From Aquamicrobium defluvii (GTDB lineage: Bacteria > Pseudomonadota > Alphaproteobacteria > Rhizobiales > Rhizobiaceae): a DNA stretch of 64,000 nt. The DNA lies in NCBI RefSeq assembly GCF_004363725.1, contig NZ_SNZF01000012.1, forward strand, positions 37,724-101,723, in the 5' to 3' direction. This document shows, in pieces, positions 23,195-31,651 of the stretch; position 1 is the first letter of the stretch, and each line of letters starts with the position of its first letter. Both the position numbers and the translations under genes were made by a program. A model generated the notes under the pieces. That model worked only from the letters and a program-made list of their open reading frames with translations, had not been told where the DNA came from and ran no database searches.

Positions 23195-23225
23195 CGGAGT
23201 GTTCACTAGCAAAGTGAACACTCCG
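23195..23225 (-). promoter_or_regulatory. Perfect 13-bp-arm palindrome upstream of the kinase operon
   Basis: CGGAGTGTTCACT (23195-23207) and AGTGAACACTCCG (23213-23225) are exact complements with a 5-nt spacer. The site ends 16 bp before the GTG start and directly abuts the GGAGGT ribosome site, so a bound dimer would block transcription. GTTCACTnnnnnAGTGAAC symmetry is common for TetR-type regulators, but no TetR gene is in the window. It could also fold as a leader hairpin. Confidence 0.72.
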
Positions 23226-23317
23226 TCGGCACAAATCACTTCTGGTAATCTGGTATTGACCGGAAGAAACACACAGCCATGGAAATGGCCGGGGCACTCC
23301 CGTCGTTTATCAAGTGG

Positions 23318-23510
23318 TTACTTCCGCACGATGGTTGGTTTTGAAGGTTGCACCGTTTTGAGCATTGCGCATGCGGCGTTAAGCAGACGATCGGCTACGG
23401 AGCGAAACGCACGACCATGGCTGTGACCTCGGCCGCAGGGCGGCATATTTGGTATGGCTCTTAATGGCGCGCTGAACCGCGTTGCACACCCAGTGGTATA
23501 TCATGTTTGC
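23318..23510 (-). pseudogene. IS110-family transposase, C-terminal remnant
   Basis: On the minus strand one frame reads MIYHWVCNAVQRAIKSHTKY AALR, and after a frameshift the next reads RGHSHGRAFRSVADRLLNAA CAMLKTVQP to a stop at 23318. The K-Y-A-A-L-R-x-R-G-H...RALR.VADRLL..A..ML pattern is typical of IS110/IS1111 transposase ends. The rest of the gene is missing. Confidence 0.68.
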
Positions 23511-23590
23511 AAGGCCGCCCTTGGCGGCGGCTTTGCCTTGCGTCGGCTGCCCTGCTTTCGACAAGCTGGCGGGACGGGCCTATCGCGTGT

Positions 23591-23694
23591 CTGCGAAAGC
23601 GGCCGACGTCAATCCCATTGCCTACCTCGCCGAAACCCTCGACGCCATCATCAAGGGTCATCCGCAGAGCAGAACGTCAAGCCCGAATCCATAG
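23591..23694 (+). pseudogene. IS66-family TnpC, C-terminal remnant
   Basis: The plus-strand frame reads VNPIAYLAETLDAIIKGHPQ SR, matching the end of IS66 TnpC (vdP.aYL..vL..I..GHp.sRidel.PW), then diverges and stops at 23694. About 30 codons survive. The IS66 fragment at 27324-28154 is a separate piece. Confidence 0.6.
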
Positions 23695-23930
23695 GTGATC
23701 GGCAAGGCGCTTACCAAAATGCGGCGTGGTTTGGGAATTGTGGGGACGGTAACCACTGTTGTTAATGTCCCATGCCACGCCCCCTGGCCACGGAGCTTGA
23801 GCCTCGGTTTCAAAAAGATCAGATCCGTCAAAGCCAACAATCTGTAGATGTTCCCACATGCTCGGGCCGATCTGATTGCCAGACAAGTACAACTTTTGCA
23901 TGAGCCGCCCCTCGCGATCAAAAAATAAGT

Positions 23931-24301
23931 CTATTCCCGTGTGTATCCGTATCGCAATTCTTTGATCTTACCGGATACATCGAACCTCATGTCGAATGTG
24001 TGTGCATGCAGCGGTGGCCATACAAGGTATGTTCGCCAAAGCCCTTCCCCCTCGTGCTCTGACAAAATGAAGCCCGCGTACATTCGAACCTCACCTTTCT
24101 GAAGTATCTCGGAGGGGCCGTGCCACACGTTGACATGGAAGCCTTGGCACCGTAGCCAGTCGGCGAACTCTTCTAACGATGCCAGTCGCTCATAATTCCT
24201 GCGCAACAATCGTAACGCGTCTTCGGGACCTCCGACGTCAGCCCAAATCTTAAACGGATCAAGCCGAAGTCCAGATTTGCAGACGGTCTCCTCTGGTCGA
24301 G
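23931..24301 (-). pseudogene. Hypothetical exported protein, C-terminal part of IS21-split gene
   Basis: This is the 3-prime half of a gene interrupted by the IS21 element. It reads PEETVCKSGLRLDPFKIWAD then PEDALRLLRRNYERLASLEE FADWLRCQGFHVNVWHG and ends YGYTRE. When the element and one copy of the 7-bp target duplication are removed, this frame joins exactly to the 26924-27159 frame, giving an intact 199-residue protein. The family is not recognised; the C-terminal domain looks globular, mixed alpha/beta. Confidence 0.72.
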
Positions 24302-24468
24302 TGCGGATTCCGACGTTATCCGGCCGGGCATTCCAACCTGAAGCCGGCCACCGTTCCGACGTGAAGCCGGCCACCATTCCGATCAATATCCGGCCGCTTT
24401 GAGGCCTGAGCAGGAGCACCTGGGTCAGCAACTTTGGCATGACGGTCCTTTTGAACAAGGGACGCGTA

Positions 24469-26004
24469 ATGCCGGCAAAGAGAAGGCTGACCATGAGACA
24501 ACTACGACAGATGCTGCGGCTTGCCGGTGATGGAACCAGCGCCCGCGAGATCGCACAGAGGCTGGGCATCGCGCGCAGCACCGTGCAGGACAATCTGAAG
24601 CGCGCGACGGTGGCGGGACTGATCTGGCCGCTGCCAGGCGACCTGACCGACGACGCGCTGGAGAACCGGCTGTTCGCCCGCGCCGGGGTGAAGCAGGGCC
24701 TGCGCCGGCTGCCGGAGCCGAACTGGGCGGATCTGGCGCTGGAGTTGAAGAAGCCGGGCGTCACGCTGATGCTGCTTTGGGAAGAGTATCGCGCCGTCCA
24801 TTCCGGCGGCTATGGCTACAGCCGTTTCTGCGACCTGTTCCGTGGCTTCGAGAAGCGCCTGTCGCCAACCATGCGCCAGGAACATGTCGCCGGCGACAAG
24901 GTGTTCGTGGACTATTCCGGCAAGAAGATCGCCATCATCGACCCGGTGACCGGTGAGGTCCGTGAGGCGGAGATCTTCGTCGGCGTCCTGGGTGCATCCG
25001 GCTACACCTATGCGGAAGCGACCTGGACGCAGGCGCTGCCGGACTGGATCGGCGCGCATGTGCGCATGTTCAGCTTCTTCGGCGGCGTCCCGCGCCTGAT
25101 CGTGCCCGACAACCTGAAGTCCGGCGTCAATCATGCCTCCTTCTATGATCCGGAGATCAACCGCAGCTACGGCATGATGGCCTCGCACTATGGCGTCGGC
25201 GTGCTGCCGGCGCGGCCGCGTCGCCCGAAGGACAAGGCCAAGGTCGAGAACGGCGTGCGTTTTGCCCAGACCTGCATCCTCGGCCGGCTGCGGCGGCAGA
25301 CCTTCTTCTCGTTGGCCGAGGCCAATGCCGCGATTGCCGGGGCGCTCGATCGCATCAACGGCCATGTCATGCGCCGTCTCGGCGTCAGCCGTCGCCAGCT
25401 GTTCGAGACGGTGGAACGGCCGGCGCTGGCGAGCCTGCCCGTGCAGGACTACGAGTTTGCCGAATGGCGCCTGGCCCGCGTCGCCACCGACTACCATGTC
25501 GAGTTCAAGGACTTCTTCTATTCGGTGCCGCACAGCCTCATCCGCCAGCAGGTCGACATCCGCGCCACGGTCAGGACGATCGAGATATTCCACCGCGGCA
25601 AGCGCGTCGCCGTCCACCAGCGCCGCTATGGCGGACGGCGCTACGGCACCAACCCCGAGCACATGCCCAGTTCCCACCGCCGCTATGCCGAATGGACGCC
25701 GGCACGTTTCCGCAGGTGGGCTGCATCGATCGGGCCACAGACCGAGGGGCTGATCATCGCCATTCTGGCCAGCCGGCCACATCCGGAACAGGGCTTCCGC
25801 ACATGCCTTGGCGTTTTGCGCCTCTACCGCGATCTCCACCGTGATCGCGCCGAGGCGGTCTCGGCACGCGCCGTCGAGATCGGCGGGCTGACCTGCAAGA
25901 GCATCGCCGCCCTCATCACCAATCACAAGACCGCCCGGCCTGCCGGCAATCTCGGCGCCATCATCGATCACGCCAATCTGCGTGGTCCCGGCTACTTCCA
26001 TTGA
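24469..26004 (+). CDS. istA: IS21 transposase IstA
   Basis: A 511-residue IstA. N-terminal helix-turn-helix (GTSAREIAQRLGIARSTVQD, residues 22-41), then the rve catalytic core with D148 (VFVDYSG), D214 (VPDNLK) and E260 (KVENGV), and a C-terminal Mu-type beta-barrel (DYHVEFKDFFYSVPHSLIRQ). The late motif HPEQGFRTCLGVLRLYR is family-typical. ATG 24469 is preceded by AAGGGA; an in-frame start at 24439 is less likely. All catalytic residues are present. Confidence 0.94.
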   Translation: MPAKRRLTMRQLRQMLRLAGDGTSAREIAQRLGIARSTVQDNLKRATVAGLIWPLPGDLTDDALENRLFARAGVKQGLRRLPEPNWADLALELKKPGVTLMLLWEEYRAVHSGGYGYSRFCDLFRGFEKRLSPTMRQEHVAGDKVFVDYSGKKIAIIDPVTGEVREAEIFVGVLGASGYTYAEATWTQALPDWIGAHVRMFSFFGGVPRLIVPDNLKSGVNHASFYDPEINRSYGMMASHYGVGVLPARPRRPKDKAKVENGVRFAQTCILGRLRRQTFFSLAEANAAIAGALDRINGHVMRRLGVSRRQLFETVERPALASLPVQDYEFAEWRLARVATDYHVEFKDFFYSVPHSLIRQQVDIRATVRTIEIFHRGKRVAVHQRRYGGRRYGTNPEHMPSSHRRYAEWTPARFRRWAASIGPQTEGLIIAILASRPHPEQGFRTCLGVLRLYRDLHRDRAEAVSARAVEIGGLTCKSIAALITNHKTARPAGNLGAIIDHANLRGPGYFH

Positions 26005-26018
26005 GGAGACAACAGATC

Positions 26019-26774
26019 ATGCTGACCCATCCCACCCTCGACATGCTGCGAGACCTCGGCCTGCACGGCATGGCCAAAGGCTTCCAGGATCTCGACGCCC
26101 AGCCGGAAGCCCGCGCCCTCGACCATGGCGAATGGCTCGCCATCCTGCTGGAGCAGGAAGCGACACTGCGCCGCCAGAAGCGCTTCGAGGCGCGTGCCCG
26201 CGCCGCAAGGCTGCGCCATGACGCGCAGGTCGAAGACGCCGACTTCCGTGCCGAACGCGGGCTCGACCGCTCCCTGTTCCTCAAGCTCGCAGGCTGCGAC
26301 TGGATCCGCCAGCGCCACGGTCTCCTGATCACAGGCCCCGCCGGCGTCGGCAAGAGCTGGCTCGCCTGCGCTCTCGGCCATAAGGCCTGCAGGGAAGACT
26401 TCTCCGTCGTCTACCACCGCGCGCCACGGCTCTTCGCCACGCTTGCCCTGGCAAGGGGCGACGGTCGCTATGCCAGGATGCTGAAGGCGCTGGCCCGCAC
26501 CGACCTGCTCATCCTTGACGATTGGGGACCCGAAAAGCTCAACGACGAACAGCGCCGCGATCTCCTCGAGATTATCGAGGACCGCTATGAGCGGCGATCG
26601 ACCATCGTCACCAGTCAGGTGCCCGTCGACCATTGGTACGAGATCATCGGAAATCCCACCATCGCCGACGCCATCCTCGACCGCCTCGTGCACAACGCTT
26701 ACCGCATCGAATTGGCCGGCGACAGCATGCGAAAGCGGCGCGCGCCGGAAAACCCGGAAGCAGCTCAGGCTTGA
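26019..26774 (+). CDS. istB: IS21 helper ATPase IstB
   Basis: A 251-residue AAA+ protein of the IstB/DnaC type, which assembles on target DNA and directs IstA. Walker A is GPAGVGKSW and Walker B is LLILDDWG; the sensor region has STIVTSQVPVDHWYEII and the C-terminal RLVHNAYRIELAGDSMRKRR is standard. ATG 26019 follows the istA stop by 14 bases with GAGGAG as ribosome site. Intact. Confidence 0.94.
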   Translation: MLTHPTLDMLRDLGLHGMAKGFQDLDAQPEARALDHGEWLAILLEQEATLRRQKRFEARARAARLRHDAQVEDADFRAERGLDRSLFLKLAGCDWIRQRHGLLITGPAGVGKSWLACALGHKACREDFSVVYHRAPRLFATLALARGDGRYARMLKALARTDLLILDDWGPEKLNDEQRRDLLEIIEDRYERRSTIVTSQVPVDHWYEIIGNPTIADAILDRLVHNAYRIELAGDSMRKRRAPENPEAAQA

Positions 26775-26923
26775 CCAGAAACGAAACTCGAACCAAACCT
26801 CAACAATGACCCAGGTGATCCAAAAAGGTGGCCGGCTTCAAATCGGAACCCCGGCCGGAATGAAATTGGAATGGGTGGCCGGTAATTGATCGGAATCACC
26901 GGCCGGCTTCGTCGGAATGCACA

Positions 26924-27159
26924 GGTCGAGAGAACGGCGGCACTCTTTGCAAGGGATCCGGATTCATGGAACGGCTATCGATCTGCTCGATGCGAGGGGA
27001 GATCGTGTTCCCGCTTGATCCAGCCTGGAGCACATCGTGCGCGCCAAGCACCATCGTGAAAAAAAATGTCGCCACTAAGAAGGTTAGCCACTTTGGGAAA
27101 GCGACATCGGCGGGAAATTTGCTTTGCACATGAACTGCGTGCCGGAAAAATGATGACAA
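26924..27159 (-). pseudogene. Hypothetical exported protein, N-terminal part of IS21-split gene
   Basis: The 5-prime half of the split gene: MSSFFRHAVHVQSKFPADVA, then a membrane segment KWLTFLVATFFFTMVLGAHD (residues about 23-42) that looks like a signal anchor, then a linker with Pro/Arg. The frame reaches the target duplication at 26924-26930 and resumes at 24294 without shift. The restored protein would be single-pass or secreted. An upstream region 27160-27290 is AT-richer and probably held its promoter. Confidence 0.7.
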
Positions 27160-27323
27160 GCCCCACCCGCTATATATAGCCCTATTGTTAATGGTATGCT
27201 CCTGGTTTCAGGTTTGCAATCGAGATTTCTACCACTCGTTGTATCAGACTCGCTGTTTTTGTTCGCCACAGCATTGCTGGATGAGTCACCCCTTCATAAT
27301 GACGTAATTTCTACACGGGCAAT

Positions 27324-28154
27324 GTGAGCTATGCTTCGGGGACGTTTCTGGCCATCGGTCGTCCGGGTCACCGGTTCCTCATCCATGGCGACGAGACGAC
27401 GGTTCAGGTCCTGAAGGAAAGGGACCGGCAGGCGGCCGACATATCCTATATGGGGGCCTATCGCAGCAGCGAGGGCAGTGACGAGCCGATCGTGCTGCTC
27501 GAATACCAGCCAGGCCGCGGCCAGATCCACCCGCAGACCTTCCTCGGCGATTATCGTGGGACATTGATGAGCGATGGCTACACCGCTTGGCGAACGCTGG
27601 AAAGCGCAACCCATATTGGATGCATGGCCCACGCCAGGCGGCGCTTTGTCGAAGCTCTCAAGGCACGGAAGAAACCCGGCGGGCCACCGGCGCAGACCCT
27701 CAAGTTCTTCGACCAAGTTTATCGGATTGAAAGGCAGGTACGAGATGAAAGGCCATGGGACGGCGAAACCCAGGGCGACTGCATGCGCCGCTTTCGCCAG
27801 CAGCACAGCGTCCCTGTCCTGAACGCCCTCAAGGCGTGGCTCGACGCAATCACTCCAAAGGTCGTGCCAGACACCAAGCTTGGCGACGCCGTCTCCTATA
27901 CGCTCAATCAATGGGAATATCTGACGCGCTATACGCAAGACCGCAGGATGCCGATCGACAACAACCTTCTCGAATGCGACATCAGAATCTTTGCGAAAGG
28001 CCGGAAAAGTTGGTTGTTCAGCGACACCGTCGACGGAGCCAAGGTCAGCGCCGTCGTCTACAGTTTGATGCTGACCTGCCGCGCATCACGCGTCGAGCCC
28101 TTCGCGTGGGTGCGACACGTCCTCACAGAACTGCCGCAGCGTCGGAACGGATAG
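27324..28154 (+). pseudogene. IS66-family transposase TnpC, 3-prime half
   Basis: A 276-codon frame matching the second half of TnpC: HGDETTVQVLKERDRQAADI SYMGAY, LLEYQPGRG, LMSDGYTAWRTL, IGCMAHARRRFVEAL and the late RMPIDNNLLECDIRIFAKGR KSWLFSDTVDGAK. The normal protein is about 500 residues, so the N-terminal half with its helix-turn-helix and zinc region is missing. The partner genes tnpA and tnpB are absent. It cannot transpose by itself. Confidence 0.88.
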
Positions 28155-28165
28155 CGCTTACGGAA

Positions 28166-28405
28166 CTATGGACTTGAACGGCGTGCCATTCGGACACCCG
28201 GACCACCACCATTTTCCGGAATAAACTCTATACCGGCAGCTTCCAATGCGTGTCTCAAAGCGGCAATTGTCACCTTGTTGGCTTTTAAAGGACCGGGTTG
28301 CGGTTCCAGCCTCTTAATGGTGGCAACTGACACATTCGATTTTTCGGCTAGGGTCTTTTGATCCCATTGGAGTAAAGCACGCGCTGCACGAATATGCTCG
28401 CTCAT
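28166..28405 (-). CDS. Small XRE-family helix-turn-helix regulator
   Basis: A 79-residue protein: MSEHIRAARALLQWDQKTLA EKSNVSVATIKRLEPQPGPL, then IAALRHALEAAGIEFIPENG GGPGVRMARR. The GIEFIPENGGGPGVR ending is a common C-terminus of small rhizobial Cro/CI-like proteins. Start ATG 28405 fits the family; an earlier start would add 21 residues without similarity. Convergent with the IS66 fragment. Target unknown. Confidence 0.85.
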   Translation of the reverse strand: MSEHIRAARALLQWDQKTLAEKSNVSVATIKRLEPQPGPLKANKVTIAALRHALEAAGIEFIPENGGGPGVRMARRSSP

Positions 28406-28543
28406 CAAAATAATACTACTTTTAGGCTCATTTGATGCCAAAGGGCTTGAAAAATCAGGTGGGGTCATCTAAACCTATGTGTACATAGCCTGGTAAGGTC
28501 CCTTCTATGAAGGAACCTAGAGCGGAAGCATGGTCGAACAGTG

Positions 28544-28628
28544 TGCTGCAACACTCTGCTCGGCCCGACCAAAACGACGCTGAGTGGAGCTCGGATCATG
28601 GTTGACCCCGACAATAGCATTTCCTTGC
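28544..28628 (+). repeat. Direct repeat A, decayed duplicate of gene start at 28819
   Basis: 85 bp here align without gaps to 28765-28849 with 74 identities (about 87%), including the ATG and first ten codons. The frame from ATG 28598 diverges after MVDPDNSISLL and stops at 28723 (41 codons). It is a truncated duplicate of the leader and start of the next gene. Confidence 0.75.
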
Positions 28629-28764
28629 TTTTCGGTATCCGTAGACGAATGTCCGGATTTCGTATGGCTCATCACGCGTGCGTTGTGAGCTTTGAACCAT
28701 TCGATCCCATTCTTTCCAGATAGCGAGGCGAGTTACGATATAATCGGCAAGCGGCCGAGCGGGA

Positions 28765-28849
28765 TGCTGCAACACCCTGCTCGACCTGACCACAACCAAG
28801 CTGAGTGGAGCTCGGATCATGGCTGATTCCGACCATAGCATTTCTTTGC
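28765..28849 (+). repeat. Direct repeat B, leader and start of hypothetical gene 28819
   Basis: Partner of repeat A at an offset of 221 bp. The best conserved stretch is CTGAGTGGAGCTCGGATCAT just before the start codon, which suggests a functional leader or ribosome-binding region was copied. Confidence 0.75.
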
Positions 28850-29367
28850 CTCTCGTCACCCTTCGACAAGGGTCGAAGATTACCGTGGCTTCCCGCAATA
28901 CGCCAGCGGAACCGAACCTTGCTTCCAAAGCAGGCAAGGCCGACACGGCGGACCCGGTTCTGGCGCTGGCGGACCACTGGCGCGATGCGCATGCGCGCGC
29001 CCTTGCGCTGTGCCGCCGCCAGCAGCGGCTGGAAAGCAGGATCGCGCGGGCGACAGGCTCTCTGCCCTCCTGTTCCACTGAAGAGGTTTTGGGAACCACG
29101 CACCGGATACGGAGCAGCTCTGACCTTGGCTATTCGAAGGCGAAGGCCGCGGAGGAACACTTCGCCGGGGAGGCGGGCCGGCTTCTGGAAGAACTTGTCC
29201 TGACCCCGGCACGGTCGATCGAAGGCCTCATCGCAAAACTGGAAGTCATTGTGTGGGAGAGCGAGGTCAGGGATGGCCCGTCCGACTTTCCCTGGCCGCA
29301 TCTGCGGTCAATGCTGGCCGATCTTGAAAGGATTGCCATCCTTCAGCCACTGCCGAAGGCGCGCTGA
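28819..29367 (+). CDS. Hypothetical protein, coiled-coil rich
   Basis: A 182-residue soluble protein. The N-terminal 40 residues are low in structure; the middle (VLALADHWRDAHARALALCR RQQRLESRIAR) and the later segment AEEHFAGEAGRLLEELVLTP ARSIEGLIAKLEVIVWES are helical and probably coiled coil. Similar small proteins of unknown role are common in Brucellaceae and rhizobia, often as divergent duplicates. GTGGAG lies about 10 bases before ATG 28819. No function can be assigned. It precedes the ectoine operon by 88 bp but is probably separate. Confidence 0.6.
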   Translation: MADSDHSISLPLVTLRQGSKITVASRNTPAEPNLASKAGKADTADPVLALADHWRDAHARALALCRRQQRLESRIARATGSLPSCSTEEVLGTTHRIRSSSDLGYSKAKAAEEHFAGEAGRLLEELVLTPARSIEGLIAKLEVIVWESEVRDGPSDFPWPHLRSMLADLERIAILQPLPKAR

Positions 29368-29455
29368 GCAGCCGATCGGGTGGAGGTTCGGAAGCTGCAT
29401 CAAGTGCCTGATGACAGGATGTTAGAACAAGAGCTTCATAAACCGGGAGAAGAAG

Positions 29456-30346
29456 ATGAAGTTTCGATTGAGTCCGCTGCGGGCAATGCTGGCCGTGGCG
29501 CTGGGCGCCTTTGCGCTTGGCGCCGTTGACCATACCGCGTTTGCCGAAACCACGAAGGAACGCATCCTGCGCGAGAGCAAGATCGTGGTCGGCATCCACA
29601 ACCGCGCCCCCTGGGGCTATCGCGACGAGGCGACGGGCGAAGTGGCGGGATGGCATCCCGATCTGCTGAAGGCGGCTTTCGCGGATCTTGGTGTGAAGGA
29701 GCTCGACATCAGGGTGACCGAGTTCGGCGCCCTCATCCCCGGTTTGCTGGCGGGACGCTTCGACGTGGTGGCCTCGGGCCTGTCCATCACCCCGGAACGG
29801 TGCAAGCAGGTCGCTTTCGGCAAGCCCGATCTGAAGGAACTGGATGCGGCGCTGGTGCTGCCCGGCAACCCGAAGACCATCCATGGCTATCAGGATATCG
29901 TGGACAACCCGGACATCGTTATGGGCGCAGGCCGTGGCAGCGTGGTGGTGCGCAATGCGCTTGCAGCCGGCGTACCGAGCGAGCGCATGCTTCTGTTTCC
30001 CGACATTCAGTCGAACGTGGCCGCCCTGCGCGCTGGCCGTGTCGATGTATCGCTTCTTTCCCTGCCCACAGTGCTCGGGCTCCTGAAGGACGGCAGCGCC
30101 CGTGATGTGGAGCGGGCAGACCCGTTCGTCATCGCCGATGAGCAGGCCAACTACGCCGCCGTGGCCTTTCGCAAACAGGACGAGGATCTGAGAGCGCTCT
30201 ACGACGAGCGGTTCACGGCGTTGAAGCAGGACGGAGCGGTCGCCAGGATCATGGAGAAGTATGGTTTTGCCGACGACGCGACCGTCCCGGACACCATCAC
30301 CACCGAACAAATCTGTGGCAACGGCAATGACGGCGCCGGCAAATGA
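29456..30346 (+). CDS. ehuB: Ectoine/hydroxyectoine ABC transporter binding protein EhuB-like
   Basis: A 296-residue periplasmic binding protein of family 3 with a signal peptide cut near TAFA-ETTK (residue 30). EhuB landmarks are present: VTEFGALIPGLLAGRFDVVA, SGLSITPERCKQVAFGKPDL, and the ending TITTEQIC. It captures ectoine-type compatible solutes for import. GGGAGAAGAAG precedes ATG 29456. First gene of a tightly packed operon with two permeases, an ATPase and a DoeB deacetylase, which fits ectoine use as nutrient rather than osmoprotection only. A related amino acid is the alternative substrate. Confidence 0.9.
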   Translation: MKFRLSPLRAMLAVALGAFALGAVDHTAFAETTKERILRESKIVVGIHNRAPWGYRDEATGEVAGWHPDLLKAAFADLGVKELDIRVTEFGALIPGLLAGRFDVVASGLSITPERCKQVAFGKPDLKELDAALVLPGNPKTIHGYQDIVDNPDIVMGAGRGSVVVRNALAAGVPSERMLLFPDIQSNVAALRAGRVDVSLLSLPTVLGLLKDGSARDVERADPFVIADEQANYAAVAFRKQDEDLRALYDERFTALKQDGAVARIMEKYGFADDATVPDTITTEQICGNGNDGAGK

Positions 30347-31002
30347 GCATGTTCGATATCTGGTCCGGAATCCTTGGCGGGTTCCGGATCACCGCCTCGG
30401 TCACGCTATACGGGTTGATATTCGCGGTTCCTTTCGCCCTTGTGTTCGGCGTCGCCCAATATCTGACGACCGGATTTGCCCGTTTCCTCGTCACCTCCGT
30501 GATCGAGTTCTGGCGCAGCTCGGCGGTCGTCATCCTTCTGTTCGTCTTCTACTATGCGCTGCCTGTGGTCGGCGTCACCTTGTCCGCCATGACCGTGGGG
30601 GCCATGGTTCTGGGTCTCAATACCGCAGGCTATGCCAGCCAGGCCGTGCGGGCGGGATTGCAGGCGCTCGATCGCGGCCAGAAGGAGGCGGGACAGGCGC
30701 TTGGGCTTTCGCGGGCGGCCATCCTCTTGCTCATCGAGTTGCCGCAGGCGCTGCGGGCCATGAGCCCGACCTTCATCAACCTCGTCATCCAGCTGGTCAA
30801 GGCGACATCGCTGGTCTCGCTGATCACGCTGACCGACATGACCTTCCGGGCCAAGGAAATCGCCCAGGTCGAATATGACCCGGTCCCTGTCTACCTCGCC
30901 CTGCTGCTGTCCTATTTCATGGTCTGCTATCCGATCGCCCTTTTCGGGCGGTGGGTGGAGCGGAGCGTAAACCCGGTCAGGGAGGCGAGCCGTGGGATTT
31001 GA
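30343..31002 (+). CDS. ehuC: Ectoine ABC transporter permease EhuC-like
   Basis: A 219-residue HisM/polar amino acid type permease with about five membrane helices. The EAA loop is AGLQALDRGQKEAGQALGLS (residues about 103-122), which docks on the ATPase. The opening FDIWSGILGGFRITASVTLY is typical of EhuC. The start ATG overlaps the ehuB stop (ATGA), giving translational coupling. Confidence 0.9.
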   Translation: MSMFDIWSGILGGFRITASVTLYGLIFAVPFALVFGVAQYLTTGFARFLVTSVIEFWRSSAVVILLFVFYYALPVVGVTLSAMTVGAMVLGLNTAGYASQAVRAGLQALDRGQKEAGQALGLSRAAILLLIELPQALRAMSPTFINLVIQLVKATSLVSLITLTDMTFRAKEIAQVEYDPVPVYLALLLSYFMVCYPIALFGRWVERSVNPVREASRGI

Positions 31003-31651
31003 CCTCGATTTTGCGCTGGCGAGCGTGCCGGCGATCCTGGGCGCGATCGGCATGACCTTGCTGGTGGCGGTCACGAGTTGCTTCGGAGCCGCCGCACTTG
31101 GCTTCTGCCTTGAGATCGTGCGGCGCAGGGGCGGCTTTGTCGGCCTCGGCGTGCGCTTCCTCATCGACTTCATCCGGGCGACGCCGGTGCTGGTGTGGCT
31201 CTATTGTCTGTATTTCATCCTGCCCTTCTACGGGGTGCGGCTGAGCGCGCTGACGGTCGGCATCGCCGGTCTCAGCCTCTATTACAGCGGCTATCTGGCC
31301 GAAGTCTTCAAGGCCGGCATCGACGCCATCGCCAAAGGCCAGCAGGAGGCGGCAAGGGCGCTGGGCATCAGCCGGCTCGATACGGTCGTCTTCGTCATCG
31401 CGCCGCAGATGCTGCGCAATATCGCAGCCCCCATGGGCAACTACTTCGTCTCGATCCTCAAGGCCACGCCCTATCTGGCGGTTCTGGCCGTCCCGGAAAT
31501 GCTCGGCGCCGCCTTCGACATCGCCTCCGACACCTATCGCTATGCCGAGCCGCTCACCGTGGCCGGCATCATCTTCCTGGCGCTGGCGCTGGCCATCTCG
31601 CAGGGCGTCAAATGGCTGGAGAAGCGCCTCGCCGTTTCGACAGTGCGATGA
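30992..31651 (+). CDS. ehuD: Ectoine ABC transporter permease EhuD-like
   Basis: A 219-residue permease paralogous to EhuC. The EAA loop is AGIDAIAKGQQEAARALGIS (residues about 108-127) and the segment FIRATPVLVWLYCLYFILPF is typical of the family. It starts at GTG 30992 inside the last codons of ehuC, with GGAGG upstream. EhuC and EhuD form the membrane heterodimer. Confidence 0.9.
   Translation: MGFDLDFALASVPAILGAIGMTLLVAVTSCFGAAALGFCLEIVRRRGGFVGLGVRFLIDFIRATPVLVWLYCLYFILPFYGVRLSALTVGIAGLSLYYSGYLAEVFKAGIDAIAKGQQEAARALGISRLDTVVFVIAPQMLRNIAAPMGNYFVSILKATPYLAVLAVPEMLGAAFDIASDTYRYAEPLTVAGIIFLALALAISQGVKWLEKRLAVSTVR

Larger units (their letters stand above)
24302..26923 (+). mobile_element. IS21-family insertion sequence (2,622 bp) with 7-bp target duplication
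   Basis: Ends are TG at 24302 and CA at 26923. The termini share TGCGGATTCCGACG / TGTGCATTCCGACG and repeated GCCGGCC-ATTCC modules, as in IS21 multiple end repeats. The direct repeat GGTCGAG occurs at 24295-24301 and 26924-26930, so insertion is clean and recent enough to keep the duplication. It contains intact istA and istB. Confidence 0.92.

Noticed and set aside
24502..26001. 499-codon minus-strand open frame opposite istA
   Set aside because: Mirror frame of a GC-rich transposase gene; istA carries intact DDE residues on the plus strand.
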